Of a stretch of 64,000 bases of DNA, positions 50,001-60,870 are shown one piece after another. The notes beneath the pieces are model-generated. The model was not told the origin of the DNA, ran no database searches, and worked only from the letters and a program-made list of their open reading frames with translations. The position numbers and the translations under genes were made by a program. Source of the DNA: Paragonimus westermani (lineage: Eukaryota; Platyhelminthes; Trematoda; Plagiorchiida; Troglotrematidae); NCBI GenBank assembly GCA_008508345.1, contig QNGE01000875.1, positions 72,575 through 136,574 on the forward strand. The letters are read 5' to 3'. Numbering within the stretch: the first letter of the stretch is position 1; each line of letters starts with the position of its first letter.

Positions 50001-51194
50001 CACAGTAGCACACAATTAAATGGGCGCGTGGAACTAAGGTCAACCTGTTAGTAGTGCCCCTCAACATGACCTTTAAAAAGACGAGATGATGAGCATAGCC
50101 GGTGGAGTCGCTCGTGTTTAAATCAAGAGACGAAGATAGGAACAAAACTGGCAAGCAAATGATCCAGATTGATATGTTGTTTTATAGAAATGGCTACACT
50201 GAAAGCGATACACATTTTATCTAACAATTTGTCAGAAATCCGCGTTTTGAGGCTACACGGCGCAAACATAAAGAAGTGTACAGCTCGCAAGGTTGTCTCA
50301 AGGCATTGTCTTGTTTCATTCCATCTTTAGATCACGGTCTAAACCTAACAGATGTAATAACGGTGGGGAGCGTCAATAACCCTAAAGCTGTACCATTTAA
50401 CAGATCTACGATAAAGAGTACATTGTCTGATTTGGGCGTGTAGGTCCTGATTTGAAGTCGCCGATACGGGTTGACAGCAAATTGATTGTGTAAATTGTGA
50501 GGCGGATGCCTAACACTGACCCCGTGTCTGCAACTTTTCCGATCGTAGATAATTTAAAAATGAAAGTTTTAAACCTATTATCGGACGTCATTAAGTATTT
50601 TAAGCTGATCTGATTCAAACTAACAATTGATACCGACAAATTGAGCAATATCAATAGACACACCATGAAAAAAATTAAATGACCCCATATTTTCGTAATA
50701 GAAGGCCAAAAGCAATCAGTTTTTAAAACAGACGAAGGAATCTTATTAGGAAGCTGTAGGCTAAATTCCAATAGAAGTTTTGGGATTTAGATTGTTTCCC
50801 ACTGAACATCACCCACACTTGATCGTAGCTCTCGCATTCGGAAATAAATTTCAGCTAGCCCAATTCGAAAGGAAGCCTCAGAATTCAGTGGAAATGACCT
50901 GTATCTTACGCTCCTTTCAAAAACATAAACCATGCTCAGATAACTTCGACTTAACTGAGAATTCCTGATCACGGGGTTATCGATTGGATGGAACAGAGCG
51001 ATCCTTCAAAGTGATCGGGCGAGCTGAACATTACTTACACAAGATTGTGGTTGGGTTTTGGGTATGATCACTCGGTCATGCCTACTGTGAAGTTACTGAC
51101 GTCGTGGTTCACACGGCAGCTTTGCAAACGCGACTATTGGAGGGTAAATTCCCGTCCAGACGAGGAAATGCACTACTGACTAGCTCCAATAGAA

Positions 51195-51265
51195 GCGGGA
51201 CTCGAGCCCAATGCATTCGTTCGAAGTGGGCTAGCCGAAAGGCTTACCTAAATGCGAGGACCACG
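51195..51265 (-). repeat. tRNA-like SINE fragment (degenerate)
   Basis: On the minus strand GGTAAGCCTTTCGGCTAGCC, then later GGGCTCGAGTCCCGC, a T-arm/B-box with one change from GGTTCGAGTCC and a partly paired stem (CGGG/CCCG style). The first part could be D-arm plus anticodon arm. No acceptor stem. Confidence 0.35.
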
Positions 51266-52998
51266 ATCAAGTGTGGGTAGTAGTCAAGCTGAAATATACT
51301 GAGTTTCGTTTAAACGGAATCCATGGTAAATAAAATACACAAAACGTGTCACGACTAAATCACACGGCCAGCCCAGATTGCTGTGTGGCTCTCGGACAGA
51401 AGAGATGGCGCAGCCAATTGACCGCGTAGACATCAGGTGATTAGTAGCACAACACGCGTTTCTGCTTAGGCAAGATTAGTGTTATTAGGCCACTAGACCG
51501 ATGATCTGGGAATTGATTCAGTGATCTGTAGTCAAAACGCGTGACATTTAAATTTTCTCTGCCTGCATCGCGCCAGGGAAAGTCGAGCAGGTTGACTGGA
51601 AAAAGAGACCAATTCTAGTGTCCTAGTAGGGGCAGTAGATTGCCAGAAGTCTAGAGGAGCTGTCGTAAGCCAACTGAGGAGGAAAAATCGTGCCAGCACA
51701 AAGTAGACAATCTGTAGCTCTACCAAAAAGACTAAAGAGGCTAGCATTACAACTAGCTCCCAGCCCCACGAGAAGCGCTTCGGCAGATATATAAAAAAAC
51801 AAAACCATCTCGTTGAATAAGTGACGGGTAGATCGTCGCCGATTATAGAATGAACCCCACGACTTTGGGCTCATCGATGGCACTTTGTTTCTGTCAGTGA
51901 CAAATTGATTTAGACAGACCTACGGCATGGAAGTACTGCCAGCATGATCTTCGGACATGACCTTCGCCACGAGCTGCAGCGGACAAAGTGATTTTATTGG
52001 GTGGTCATCAAGACGGCTACTCTTGTCCTTAAACGTTGGCGAACTGTGTCCTCTTTATCCCATTAAATTGTGGAGGGACTGTAATTTTCCAACAATATTA
52101 GGCCTCAGTTGATAGATCATACAGTATGGGAGTGTGGCAACTTCCTGGAGGATAGGCCGGTCGGCGTACACTCTCGACCTCAGCTTGCTCGAAAACTTGT
52201 AGAGCCTGTTAGCTTGTCATGTGTACAAAGACTTCAAAATACGCTGCTGCTCGACGGTCGAAATGGTAGTTGCGGTAAAACAAACATGAAGGAGCTTGAG
52301 GTCCAAGGTACTGCAGCCTCTCGCCAGAAGTATGCCAGATGGATTAACCGAAGCATCAAGGCAGAGCCCGACTTGCGAATCTGTAGTAGGAATACGGTAT
52401 ACCGATTCGTCATAGAATGCTGTTGAGGATGGTTTCCCTATTTTCATGTGAAATTCTGCTAACTGATTTCCAATTAGCTCAATCCATTCGTTCTAAAGGA
52501 TAACACCCGTCCTGGTAAGAAGAAAGATAGTGTAGCCGTACCTTGTAAACCCTCGAAAAAATATGCTGGATCGATCACGGAATAGTGACGCGTTTGAGAG
52601 AAATCTATTTCTCTTAATCACAATGGAGAAAACGGAAAATTATGGTCCCAAGAACAACGTGACAGTCCCTGTTAGTTGCCTCCAAGTCAAATCAAAAGAC
52701 AAGTGCAAAAAGCAACTTTGTTTCGCTCAAAAATATACAACATTTATATGATTAATGGTGGCCTAAAAACAATCTTGAATCAGAATATCGGAGGACAGTT
52801 ACTAAAAATAGTAGTTAGAATCGCTGAACCATCAATGAGCATGGCGGAATAAAGGTTGAACAAGCAAAAAATATCGAAGGCTGCTTCTGGATCGTTCTGG
52901 GAATTTCCGTTTATTCTGATTGGACAAAATCGTTTTCTCTGGGAAGGGAGAGATTTTGGACGGCAAAAAAGGGGGTTACCTAACACGAAGTCAACGAA

Positions 52999-53037
52999 TG
53001 CGGTGCATATATGTCACCATAAGTGGCATGCACCGCA
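52999..53037. repeat. Short hairpin
   Basis: TGCGGTGCAT pairs perfectly with ATGCACCGCA 20 bp on. Inside, GTCAC pairs with GTGGC (one wobble) after an ATAT bulge, leaving a 5-nt loop. Purpose unknown. The arms are not part of any larger repeat I can see. Confidence 0.6.
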
Positions 53038-53899
53038 CCATTTGTGGCTCCTCTCACTCATTTACACACCACATCCAATGTAAACTTGAAGGAATAAGAT
53101 AGGGGGGTGTACGAGTTAGACCCTTTATAGTGCAGCCATCCAATGCTGAGTACAAAGATGGAAAGCTAAAGTGAAGAGTACAATCTTTATCCCTCGGAAA
53201 CATCGAAAGAAATATTATCCGAATGTATATCAAACTAGGGAGATAGACAAACATTGAGAATGTGTGAAATGAGGGGTTACAAGATAAGTCCAAAGCACAA
53301 AACGTCAAAATTATGAACAGAATATTCGACTCTGAAGGGATCAGGCGTAACATGACGAATTCCAGCTCCGGAATGACTTTAGGCATCCGAACTTACTGTA
53401 CCCACATAAACTAGGTGTAGCCCAACAGTACACAATGAACCATACTGGTGCAAAAGTCGATGATACAGCTTAAACGGAAACCATCGACTCTGAAGCACTG
53501 AAGAAAGACATTCTTCAGCGTCCACATTACGAGAATGGTGCTGTACTGTACACATAAGACCATGTATGAACTGCATATTGTCAGGTTGTCCGAACCCAAT
53601 TAATTGTTGCCATGGTTAGAGCCTATAGTCGTGCAACTTCTGCTCGGCCTGGTTAGCACTAATGTTCCGCGAATTAGTTGAAGTACGAGAACAGATCATG
53701 TCCAGTTCGGCTCACATGCCTCCACAACGAGAACTGCAAAAATATAAGTTACCGTGCACATACCGAAAGTAAGTAAGCTTGATTTGAGGTTATTTTGCGA
53801 AAACCTTTTGTTTGGTTTTGCAAGTAAAAAAGTAGTCACGAGACAGCTGACGTTATGTATAACGTTAAGTCACCTGTGAACCAGCTACTGTCAACAGCA

Positions 53900-53950
53900 T
53901 TCAGTGGAACCGGGATTCGAGCCCGCATACGCGTAAATGGCAGTTCGGGT
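53900..53950 (-). repeat. tRNA-like SINE fragment, T-arm only
   Basis: The minus strand reads GCGGGCTCGAATCCCGGTTC: a 5-bp T stem and loop with a B box one change from GGTTCGAATCC. No A box or acceptor stem is apparent in the 60 bp before it. Confidence 0.35.
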
Positions 53951-54190
53951 GACCTTGACAGACATGTATAGAAGTAGTAGTACAGATTTGTCAGAGAAGA
54001 CAATGTGCTGTGTGTGCAGGAATGCCATCAACTCGGAGACACGGTCGTACCAGTGAGTTTTATCAACCACTGTCATCATTTTGCGACAACTGTGTTCAAA
54101 CAAATGACCACAGCTGTTTTGCAGTGGTTTCCAACAGTACACAACCTTAATACACAGTGTTCAGCAAAGCAAATGATTTACGAAAGCACA

Positions 54191-54224
54191 GTATATATAT
54201 ATATACATATACATATATATATAT
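54191..54224. repeat. (TA)n / TACATA microsatellite
   Basis: Alternating TA with two embedded CA steps (TATACATATACATAT). It abuts the sharp end of the RTE-like fragment at 54227-54480. Confidence 0.9.
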
Positions 54225-54226
54225 GA

Positions 54227-54480
54227 CAAAATGTGAAGATGTGATCAGTGCAGCCATAGCCAGGGCAAAATTCAGCTTCCTCTTCATGCACGCTTACTCT
54301 GCGAAGTATAACGACCGCGAGCAAGTTCGACGTAATAGGAATCAGGTCAATCCCTCAGCAATTTGCACATGAAGTGCGTGAATGCCTATTGAAAATAGGG
54401 GTCAAGTTAGCCAAACCCTGTTTGGTCGGAACAATTTCGCTGACCTAGAATTTTTGGAGCAGAGCCATAGGTGCACACTC
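54227..54480 (-). mobile_element. RTE-like reverse transcriptase fragment
   Basis: On the minus strand EEEAEFCPGYGCTDHIFTFC matches the REEQAGFRPGRGCxDHIFTLRQ block at the start of the RTE-like reverse transcriptase, and matches 62760-62830 closely at DNA level (TGATCAC/CAATCACATCTTCACATT). Similarity ends exactly where the TA microsatellite starts. Upstream to about 54480 it is eroded but still aligns with 62960-63010 (GGAACAA.. and CTGACCTA/CTGATCTAAG). Dead fragment. Confidence 0.65.
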
Positions 54481-56399
54481 GAACTATTCTGGAGATCGTC
54501 TTCAGTAATGGTCCGTAGAGAGTAAGTGGACGTGCTGGATTACAAAGTGCATTTGATTTCCAGACCGGATTATCAGGAACGCCCACAGTTCAGTTGATGA
54601 AGCGCAGAATTCGTGTTGAAGAAAACTGTTCGCCCAGATGATAAACAAACACATGTGGGAAATGTCTTCATCGGCAGAGAGACACAGGTGAAAAATTAAG
54701 GGCATATGAAGAGAATAACAAGTTAACTGCGGAAACAATGCAAAGAACCGGGTAAGATATCAGATGTGTTTCGTCTTCCTAACGAAAGTGGTGGATACAA
54801 ACCGAATAGTCATCTTAATGATTACTTAACTATCTCCTGATAATTCACTGCAAAATGAGTCAGTGACCGCAGAAGAAAAGTATGTTGCGAACGTGGTGCA
54901 CAACGTAGTGAAGACATAAAAAAATATATTGGTCCACAAACATATCATCGGGTCGAGCTGTAGAATCTGAAGACAACAGTCTGCACATCACTACGTCCTA
55001 CTAACAGACTGTTACAACAACCGAGATATCATTCGTCAATACAAGGGTTGTCACTGCCAATTTCAGTAACAACGATAAAAATAATTATCCGGGTTGGTAG
55101 GTTCAAATAAAAAAGACAAGCAAAATCATCACTTTCAGCTATCAGCCGTGGGTAATATGTCTCAGGCTGTCGTTGGTCCTTGCGGAACCCAACGAGGCGA
55201 AAAGTGGAGATGCTTGGGAAAAACACGTGGATATAAACTCGATATTGACTGCAACTGACAATTGCGTTCGGCAGCGTGACCAACCAGATGTGTGGATGGT
55301 CGTGAACTACCAACCAAGAAGGCACCTATTACTAGCCTTGCCTATCGGAGCGGCCAAGGATCTCAATTCCTGTGACTCCATCATCGTCTTGCTCAATTAG
55401 GGTTCCTTTCAACTGTTAGCGAACACAGTAAACCATGTGCGATGCAGTAGACTCGCCGTCGGCATAAGAAGCACGTGATCTATCTGGAAAGATTTGTACG
55501 TTCTCATTGATTCCATTATTGGCTATGAATTTGTATAGCTCACAAATATGCACCGACTGACGCGTAACAAACACTGTCAGGCGCAGCTGAGGGATAGGTC
55601 GAACACGATGGAGAAAGACTCAATAAAAGAGAGAACAATAGTTTCTAGCACATCATTTATTTTCTAAACGAAAGGTATGGGCAGATAGATTAATACCTCG
55701 CTAAACATTTACCTGATACACTCACAAAACACTTGGACATGATCAGAAGATGATGTAGCTTGGGTTGCTTCTCACCTCAACAGCGGCATGGACCATCCTG
55801 GAAGAAACCTTTACTTAAAAAGATAAGTGGACTATAAGAGAGGGAACCAGAAATAGCATTAACACAAATACACCACTGATTGTGGCATACTGCCATCTCC
55901 GATAGCGTTTCTGGCTAGCAGTTTGAGTGGTCACGTTGAATCCAGCCAGACGGTTGATACTCACTCAACTTACTTAATGGAGGAATCAGTCTTCATATTT
56001 CGTGACAACGTCTACGTAGCTTGACCAACACACGGTTTCACTCAAATGTTGCTGGTCTCAGTAAAACACCGGTATGGTAAACGCTCAACTGACATGCGGG
56101 ATATGTGACTCAAACATCACAGACTAAACAACTCGGTTAACTAACCAATAGATCGCGCATACCAAACATTCAGGAGTAACTGATGGAGAACAGCAACACT
56201 GCTCAAGCAATCATCATCAGTAATGATAGATCCTGAAGAGAGAGTGCTACACAAGTATCTGAAGTTGGTAACGGTTTAAAGAGAATAGCCTGCAACACAG
56301 CGTTGGAATGAGAATACTCTAGTCTTGAAACATCACTTTGCAATTTAAGGTACGAAGCGTACTTCATAAAAACCAGCCAAGTCATTGAACTTGTTTATT
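54481..56399. other. No gene recognised
   Basis: Between two retroelement fragments. Overlapping open frames on both strands at 55029-55400 have no recognisable motif. I see nothing else in it. Confidence 0.5.
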
Positions 56400-56880
56400 A
56401 TGGTTCACATGTCTTCGGCAGAGGGGTCACATAAGGCAGTCGTCCGCATACTCCGTGTCAGTCAACCTAGCACAGAGAAGCTCAACACTAAGCTCATTGG
56501 ATTCCTCGAGCACACTTTTCATAACCTCATCCGCGACATAATTGAATAGGAACCGAGAGAGCAGACAACCCTGACGAACACCACCAGAAGTGACAACCGA
56601 TTGGGGGTTTCTGTCTATAAACCTTCAAAATACTTGCGGTGATCTCAACAGTCACATATTTTCCCCAAACTTTCTTGCAAAGAAAGTGATTCCAGAGATA
56701 TTTACGAGCAATCGGATCGACGGCAGCCGTTCGATGTAAAATGACCACGACCGTCGGTTATCTGTAAGATTACTTACGCTCCAAGTTCCGTCACAAGATA
56801 GAAACGTGAGTAACTCATCTTCAACCCGATCGGAATCTTGCTCGTTCTTCATGTACCCAACTTTCCATGGACTAGACCAT
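56400..56880 (-). mobile_element. RTE-like reverse transcriptase fragment
   Basis: Minus strand, from 56880: DNRRSWSFYIERL in one frame and FLHRTAAVDPIARKYLWNHF in the next (for VVFLDxxAAFDSIDRxxLWxxL). After a further frameshift come QSVVTSGGVRQGCLLSRFLF and NYVADEVMKSVLEESNELSV, ending TDTEYADDCLM and a stop. The SGGVRQGC box and the catalytic YADD (56450-56439) are intact, the best preserved reverse transcriptase core in the window, but frameshifts and flanking stops kill it. The fragment stops within a few bases of the start of the oppositely oriented near-full-length copy at 56885, giving a head-to-head arrangement. Confidence 0.85.
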
Positions 56881-59800
56881 TACAAAGAGAACGGAACTCG
56901 ATGCGGTGTAACAGCTTGTGCGTATCCATGACTTATTGAACTAAATTCGACTGTGTGACAATCATATCGACAGAGTCACTCACACCAAGCAGGATACTAG
57001 GTACAGGTCTGACAAATCAGTCTCCTGACCATCAAGGTTAGGGGTTGAAAGAAAGTTGGTATCTTTTTCCGAAAAATGTACCAGTTCTGGTACATTGCCA
57101 CCCGCTGCCCTGCGGTACGGGCTTTCGTGTCAAGATCTCGGGTTGAGAACCTTAATCGTTCGCCTATCTAGGTCTGGGTGTCTTGGCAGTATCTTAGCCC
57201 ATACACAACCACTGTTAATTGCATACTGCATCGGCCGTCTCGCGGTATGAACCGGATAGCCCTATCATCTGCACGCAGCACGGTGAATAAGCGAACACAC
57301 ACTATTCTTGACCCCTCCCCTGCTGTCCTACCAAATTTAGCTCTCAGGCCTCTCCCGACCACCGTTTCTAGTAAGTATTGTGAAGGGCCCGGAACGGATG
57401 TAGCTAATCATGGTTACACTGTGTTGATGATCTCCACCTCTTACCATTCAGCTCCAGACCCCCCTCGTCCCATGCTTAGACCTAGAATGTGAATTAATAT
57501 AGGTGCTTCAAACGTTCGCACTCTGTAACAGACAGGTCAACAGGCCACTCTCGTACGAACGTTAGACCGGTTGAATGTCGACGCCTGCCGCAGTTCAGAG
57601 ACTAGATTCCCGCGTAGTGGTCAATGTAAGGAACTAACATCTGCGTTGTCTACCGGATACTGAGTGTACACTTCGGGTGACTCCATAGCCGCCGTTACCG
57701 GCCAGGCTGGAGTAGGTGTAGCCCTTAACACGACGGCTGCAGCCGAATTAGTACATTGAATTCCTATTAACAATAGAATTTGTGCTGTCCGTCTGATAGG
57801 TTCTGTTAAGGCCAGTTGTAGACGCAAGACTTTCAGAAACCTTTTCAATGTGTCTACTTATGCATCAATTGATTGTAGTGACGTCGGTGTCAAGGACTCC
57901 TTTTACTCGGATCTGAAAGCTCTCCTTCGGCCGACACATGATTCCGACATAGTCATTCTGGCCAGAGGTATGAACGTCTAGTTCGGCCGCCTTGGTGAGG
58001 CCGTCTCGCTTAGGTTGCAGGTTTGGGATGGCATCATATCGATCGGATAATGGTGAGAAACTGTTGCAGCTGTGCGCTGAGCATAAGCTACTTCTAGCCA
58101 GCACTGGTTTTAGACACCGTGCACGTCACTGTTATACTTGGCACACCCTACCCCGAATCAGACTAGGTCTCAGGCAGATCCCATGGCTACTAGTTATGGG
58201 TAGCGGGGTTCCATTCAGGATTATCGTTCTTACTGGAGCAAGTACTTGGATTCGGATTATGTATTGGTACGTTGTCGTTTCGTTCTTATTTTTAATGAAC
58301 AACGACCCTACTGACAGCGACGACCAGCAGAAACTGGCTATACCGTCCGTCAAGCATGGCCCAGAAAGTAAACTGAGCAGTTCTTACCCTGAAGATCCTG
58401 ATAGCTGCTGGACCGAGATCTCTCAAGTCATTCATGAAGCAGGTACTGTAGCATGCGGTACGGTGGCTCGTGAGTTAAGCAAACACTGAGCGTCAGGGCG
58501 ATCCTTAGAGTTGTCATATGCCAAGCGGAAAGTTCCCTTTGGTAGTTCATATGATAAGTTTAGAACAGATCCTTAGGGGAGTGAAGCGTAGCCTGACCGC
58601 CGATCGTGAGGCTACGCTAATGGGGAAAGTCGTGGAAACGAAAACTGTTTTTGTTCCACGGAAAACCGGCCGACTGTTCAAGCTTACCTGTGCTACCAGT
58701 TCCAAGTGACTGTCCATACGTGGAGCTACCAGTGAGGCAGATGTCACACATCCATAATAAATCCAGGGGGTTAAGAAGCTAGGCGGAACACTCTGAGGAT
58801 CAACTTAGCTGGCCTCATGCTTCTACTTGTAACGTAGCACCCTGGTCAGTAGAACCACTCACTAAGACAGACCAGAAATTGCATGCCGGCTCTCAAAGGC
58901 AATAGTGCCGCTGGTCTAGATGATCTCGTGCCGGCAACTTTCAAAGGACGTGATGAGGCGTTAATATAGGCTTCGACTCAGTTGTTTCAACGTGGGTGGA
59001 CGAAGGAACATATTTCTTTGTGTTGAGTTCACTCGATATTCAAGAAAGTGAGTCCGAGGCTCCTGCGAAAGCCATAGGGGAATTAGTTTGACCCCAGTTG
59101 TTACTGGGGATCTGCTATGCACTATACTTCATCGATCCACCGCAGCCAAGGAGGCAGACGTCAGGAAAGAACAGGCAGGATTTAATTCTGGACGAGGATG
59201 TATTGACACAACCTTCACTCTTCGACGAATGCTGGAGCAATGTCATGCATTATGCTGTCCAGCAGTTGTCGTATTCCTTGACGATACGGTTGCACTCGAT
59301 TCAGTGCTTCGATCTACACCTTTAAAGTCAATTAAACGCACAAGTGTGCCGAATATGTATGCGAACACACTGTGGGCACTTTGTTTCTATACTCCACCTC
59401 AGACTACGGTTTACGGTGAACGGTGTGACAGCTTCAGCGTCAAAAGCAGTACACGCCAGAGCCCTGACCAGTTTTGTTTAATTCTACCATGGTGGAAATA
59501 ATGGAGAACTGTCTGCGGACCCCTTAAGTGATGGAAGAGTGACTGATCTTCATTATGCTGACGAAAAGGCGTTGCTGTTTGACAGTCTCCAAAGAGAACG
59601 GACAATATTGGAATATATTTCACGCTCTGTCAAACATTTCGGATTGCGCTTTTTCGTTTCCAATGTTAAACTGCTTCTGTAAGACTGCTGTAACTACGTA
59701 GATCTCATGTTAGGTAATGAAGTTATGGATGTCTTTTGGTATTGATATGTTCGCCGAGCTTGGCAGTTAGGTTGCAAACGTTGCATCGGCGGTGGCGGAA

Positions 59801-60210
59801 ATACATGCTCGTGAGTCCTACCTCAGCGCGATTTTCACTACTTCCGAACACATTTGGCGACAGTGGTATTCATTTGATGTATAAGGTCCGCGTATGTAGG
59901 ACGAATGTTAGGGTTGTGCCACTTTGGAACTGCAAAACTTGGCTGCTGAAGACAAAAGACTAAACCGCCTCAAGCCATTTGCCTGCATTAGATCGCTTGC
60001 ATTGGCAGCACTAACGAATAGGCAACGAGGAAGTTAGGGAGCGGGTGATTGTGAATCGGGTTCTTTTGTTCAATCCTTAAATTTGCACGTACTTAGATAG
60101 CTGGGCCACGTTCTAAATATGCCAACTAATCGTCTGTCACGTCAAACACACTATGCCGACGTCGTGGTCGACTGGCACAAGGTGCAAGGTGAACAAGGTG
60201 ATCTAGCGTA

Positions 60211-60222
60211 GAGAAATGAATT
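60211..60222 (+). repeat. Left copy of 12-bp direct repeat (probable target-site duplication)
   Basis: GAGAAATGAATT, identical to 60532-60543, immediately outside the foldback element. Removing the insertion and one copy restores the spacing of the surrounding retrotransposon sequence. Confidence 0.75.
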
Positions 60223-60531
60223 CATGAAAAACAATATGAAGAGAACAAGCTTGTTTTCAGTGATTCATCATCAGGCTAAATACATCACATTTATATCACA
60301 CATTTCACGGGAGAATCGTTAGGGGAGTAAACGGGGGACGTGTGATTAATGAGGTCAATCAGTTCAATGACACACTGCAATCAAGTACCACACGTCCCCT
60401 GTTTACTCCCCTAACGATTCTCCCGTGAAATGTGTGATATAAGTGTGATGTATTTAGCTTGATGATGAATCACTGAAAACTAGCTTGTTCGCTACACATT
60501 GTGTTTTCATGACTACGATGGGAATTTTTAC
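60223..60531. mobile_element. Foldback / MITE-like element with long inverted repeats
   Basis: 309 bp. The arms 60243-60344 and 60389-60490 are inverted copies of 102 bp with 4 mismatches (98 identical). Weaker pairing continues outward to about 60224 and 60510 (ATGAAAA...CAAT against its complement, with a gap). The loop is 44 bp (60345-60388). There is no coding capacity. It lies inside the C-terminal coding part of the RTE-like copy. The right arm is followed by 21 bp with no counterpart on the left, so the true ends may be asymmetric or the right end eroded. The arms are far better matched to each other than the host retrotransposon is to its relatives, so the insertion is younger than the host copy, or the arms have been kept alike by gene conversion. 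Confidence 0.85.
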
Positions 60532-60543
60532 GAGAAATGAATT
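60532..60543 (+). repeat. Right copy of 12-bp direct repeat (probable target-site duplication)
   Basis: GAGAAATGAATT, matching 60211-60222 exactly. Past it the retrotransposon frame resumes (TKGLVTVGRVRLPSGGPCDP for the TKRLGxVGxxRLPGWGPRDP block). Confidence 0.75.
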
Positions 60544-60870
60544 TGTTCACCAAGGGGTTGGTCACTGTAGGCCGGGTTCGTCTTCCGAGCGGGGGACCTT
60601 GCGACCCACAAATTCGGTAGCTGAAGACTATAGGTGAGATGGCTTTTGATCGAGCTACCCGGCTTGGATGTTGTTGTTTGGCCGAGTTGTCTGTAAAGTG
60701 AGTGCATCTAATGACACACGGCAGTAATAGCCGTGAGGAAGCTGTCTTGTTGATGACGCCTTACATATACTTACAGCTCGTTTGTTTGTCGGCAAGGTGT
60801 GGGCACCTTGATCTTTAATGTTTGAATATGGACGTAGTTATTTTTAATGGTTAGCTCCGTCCCTCTCGTC

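Larger units (their letters stand above)
46011..54226. other. Upstream phosphodiesterase intron or flank, no exon recognised
   Basis: This should contain, or be intronic to, the missing upstream exons of the phosphodiesterase (HNxxH, HDLDHPG and the N-terminal region). I looked on the minus strand for codon patterns of HDLDHPG and HNFRH and found none convincing. It carries a doubtful retroelement piece (46780-47060), two SINE-like fragments and a small hairpin (52999-53037). Other open frames (for example 50771-50406 minus and 53386-53054 minus) are low-complexity hydrophobic and look accidental. Confidence 0.5.
56885..60870 (+). mobile_element. RTE-like non-LTR retrotransposon, nearly full length but inactive
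   Basis: About 3.7 kb without the inserted foldback. In order: leader 56885-57180 matching the copy at 1-1305; N-terminal region 57178-57490 (ILHRPSRGMNRIALSSA); endonuclease 57493-58290 (QTGQQATLVRTLDRLNVDAC; the AGDMN box eroded to ARGMNV; QIDHI to QIPWL; YLDSDY for YLDSDH, losing the catalytic His); reverse transcriptase from about 59150 (EQAGFNSGRGCIDTTFTLRR, then VVVFLDDTVALDSV) with the YADD box changed to YADE (TDLHYADEKALLF, about 59540-59580); SNVKLLL, then a degraded connector to about 60210; and the C-terminal end after the insertion (LKTIGEMAFDRATRLGCCC, LAELSVK, stop near 60691). The 3' untranslated part to about 60870 matches 30880-31020. Numerous stops and frameshifts and lost catalytic residues mean it is dead. 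Confidence 0.92.

Noticed and set aside
53379..53576. Minus-strand frame ending at a GTAAGT-type donor (53397)
   Set aside because: No matching acceptor and no family resemblance; one good donor alone is expected by chance at this density.
55285..55310. Minus-strand VHDHPH as a PDE metal motif
   Set aside because: HDxDHPG needs HD-x-DHPG; here the spacing is wrong and the flanks do not match any PDE helix.
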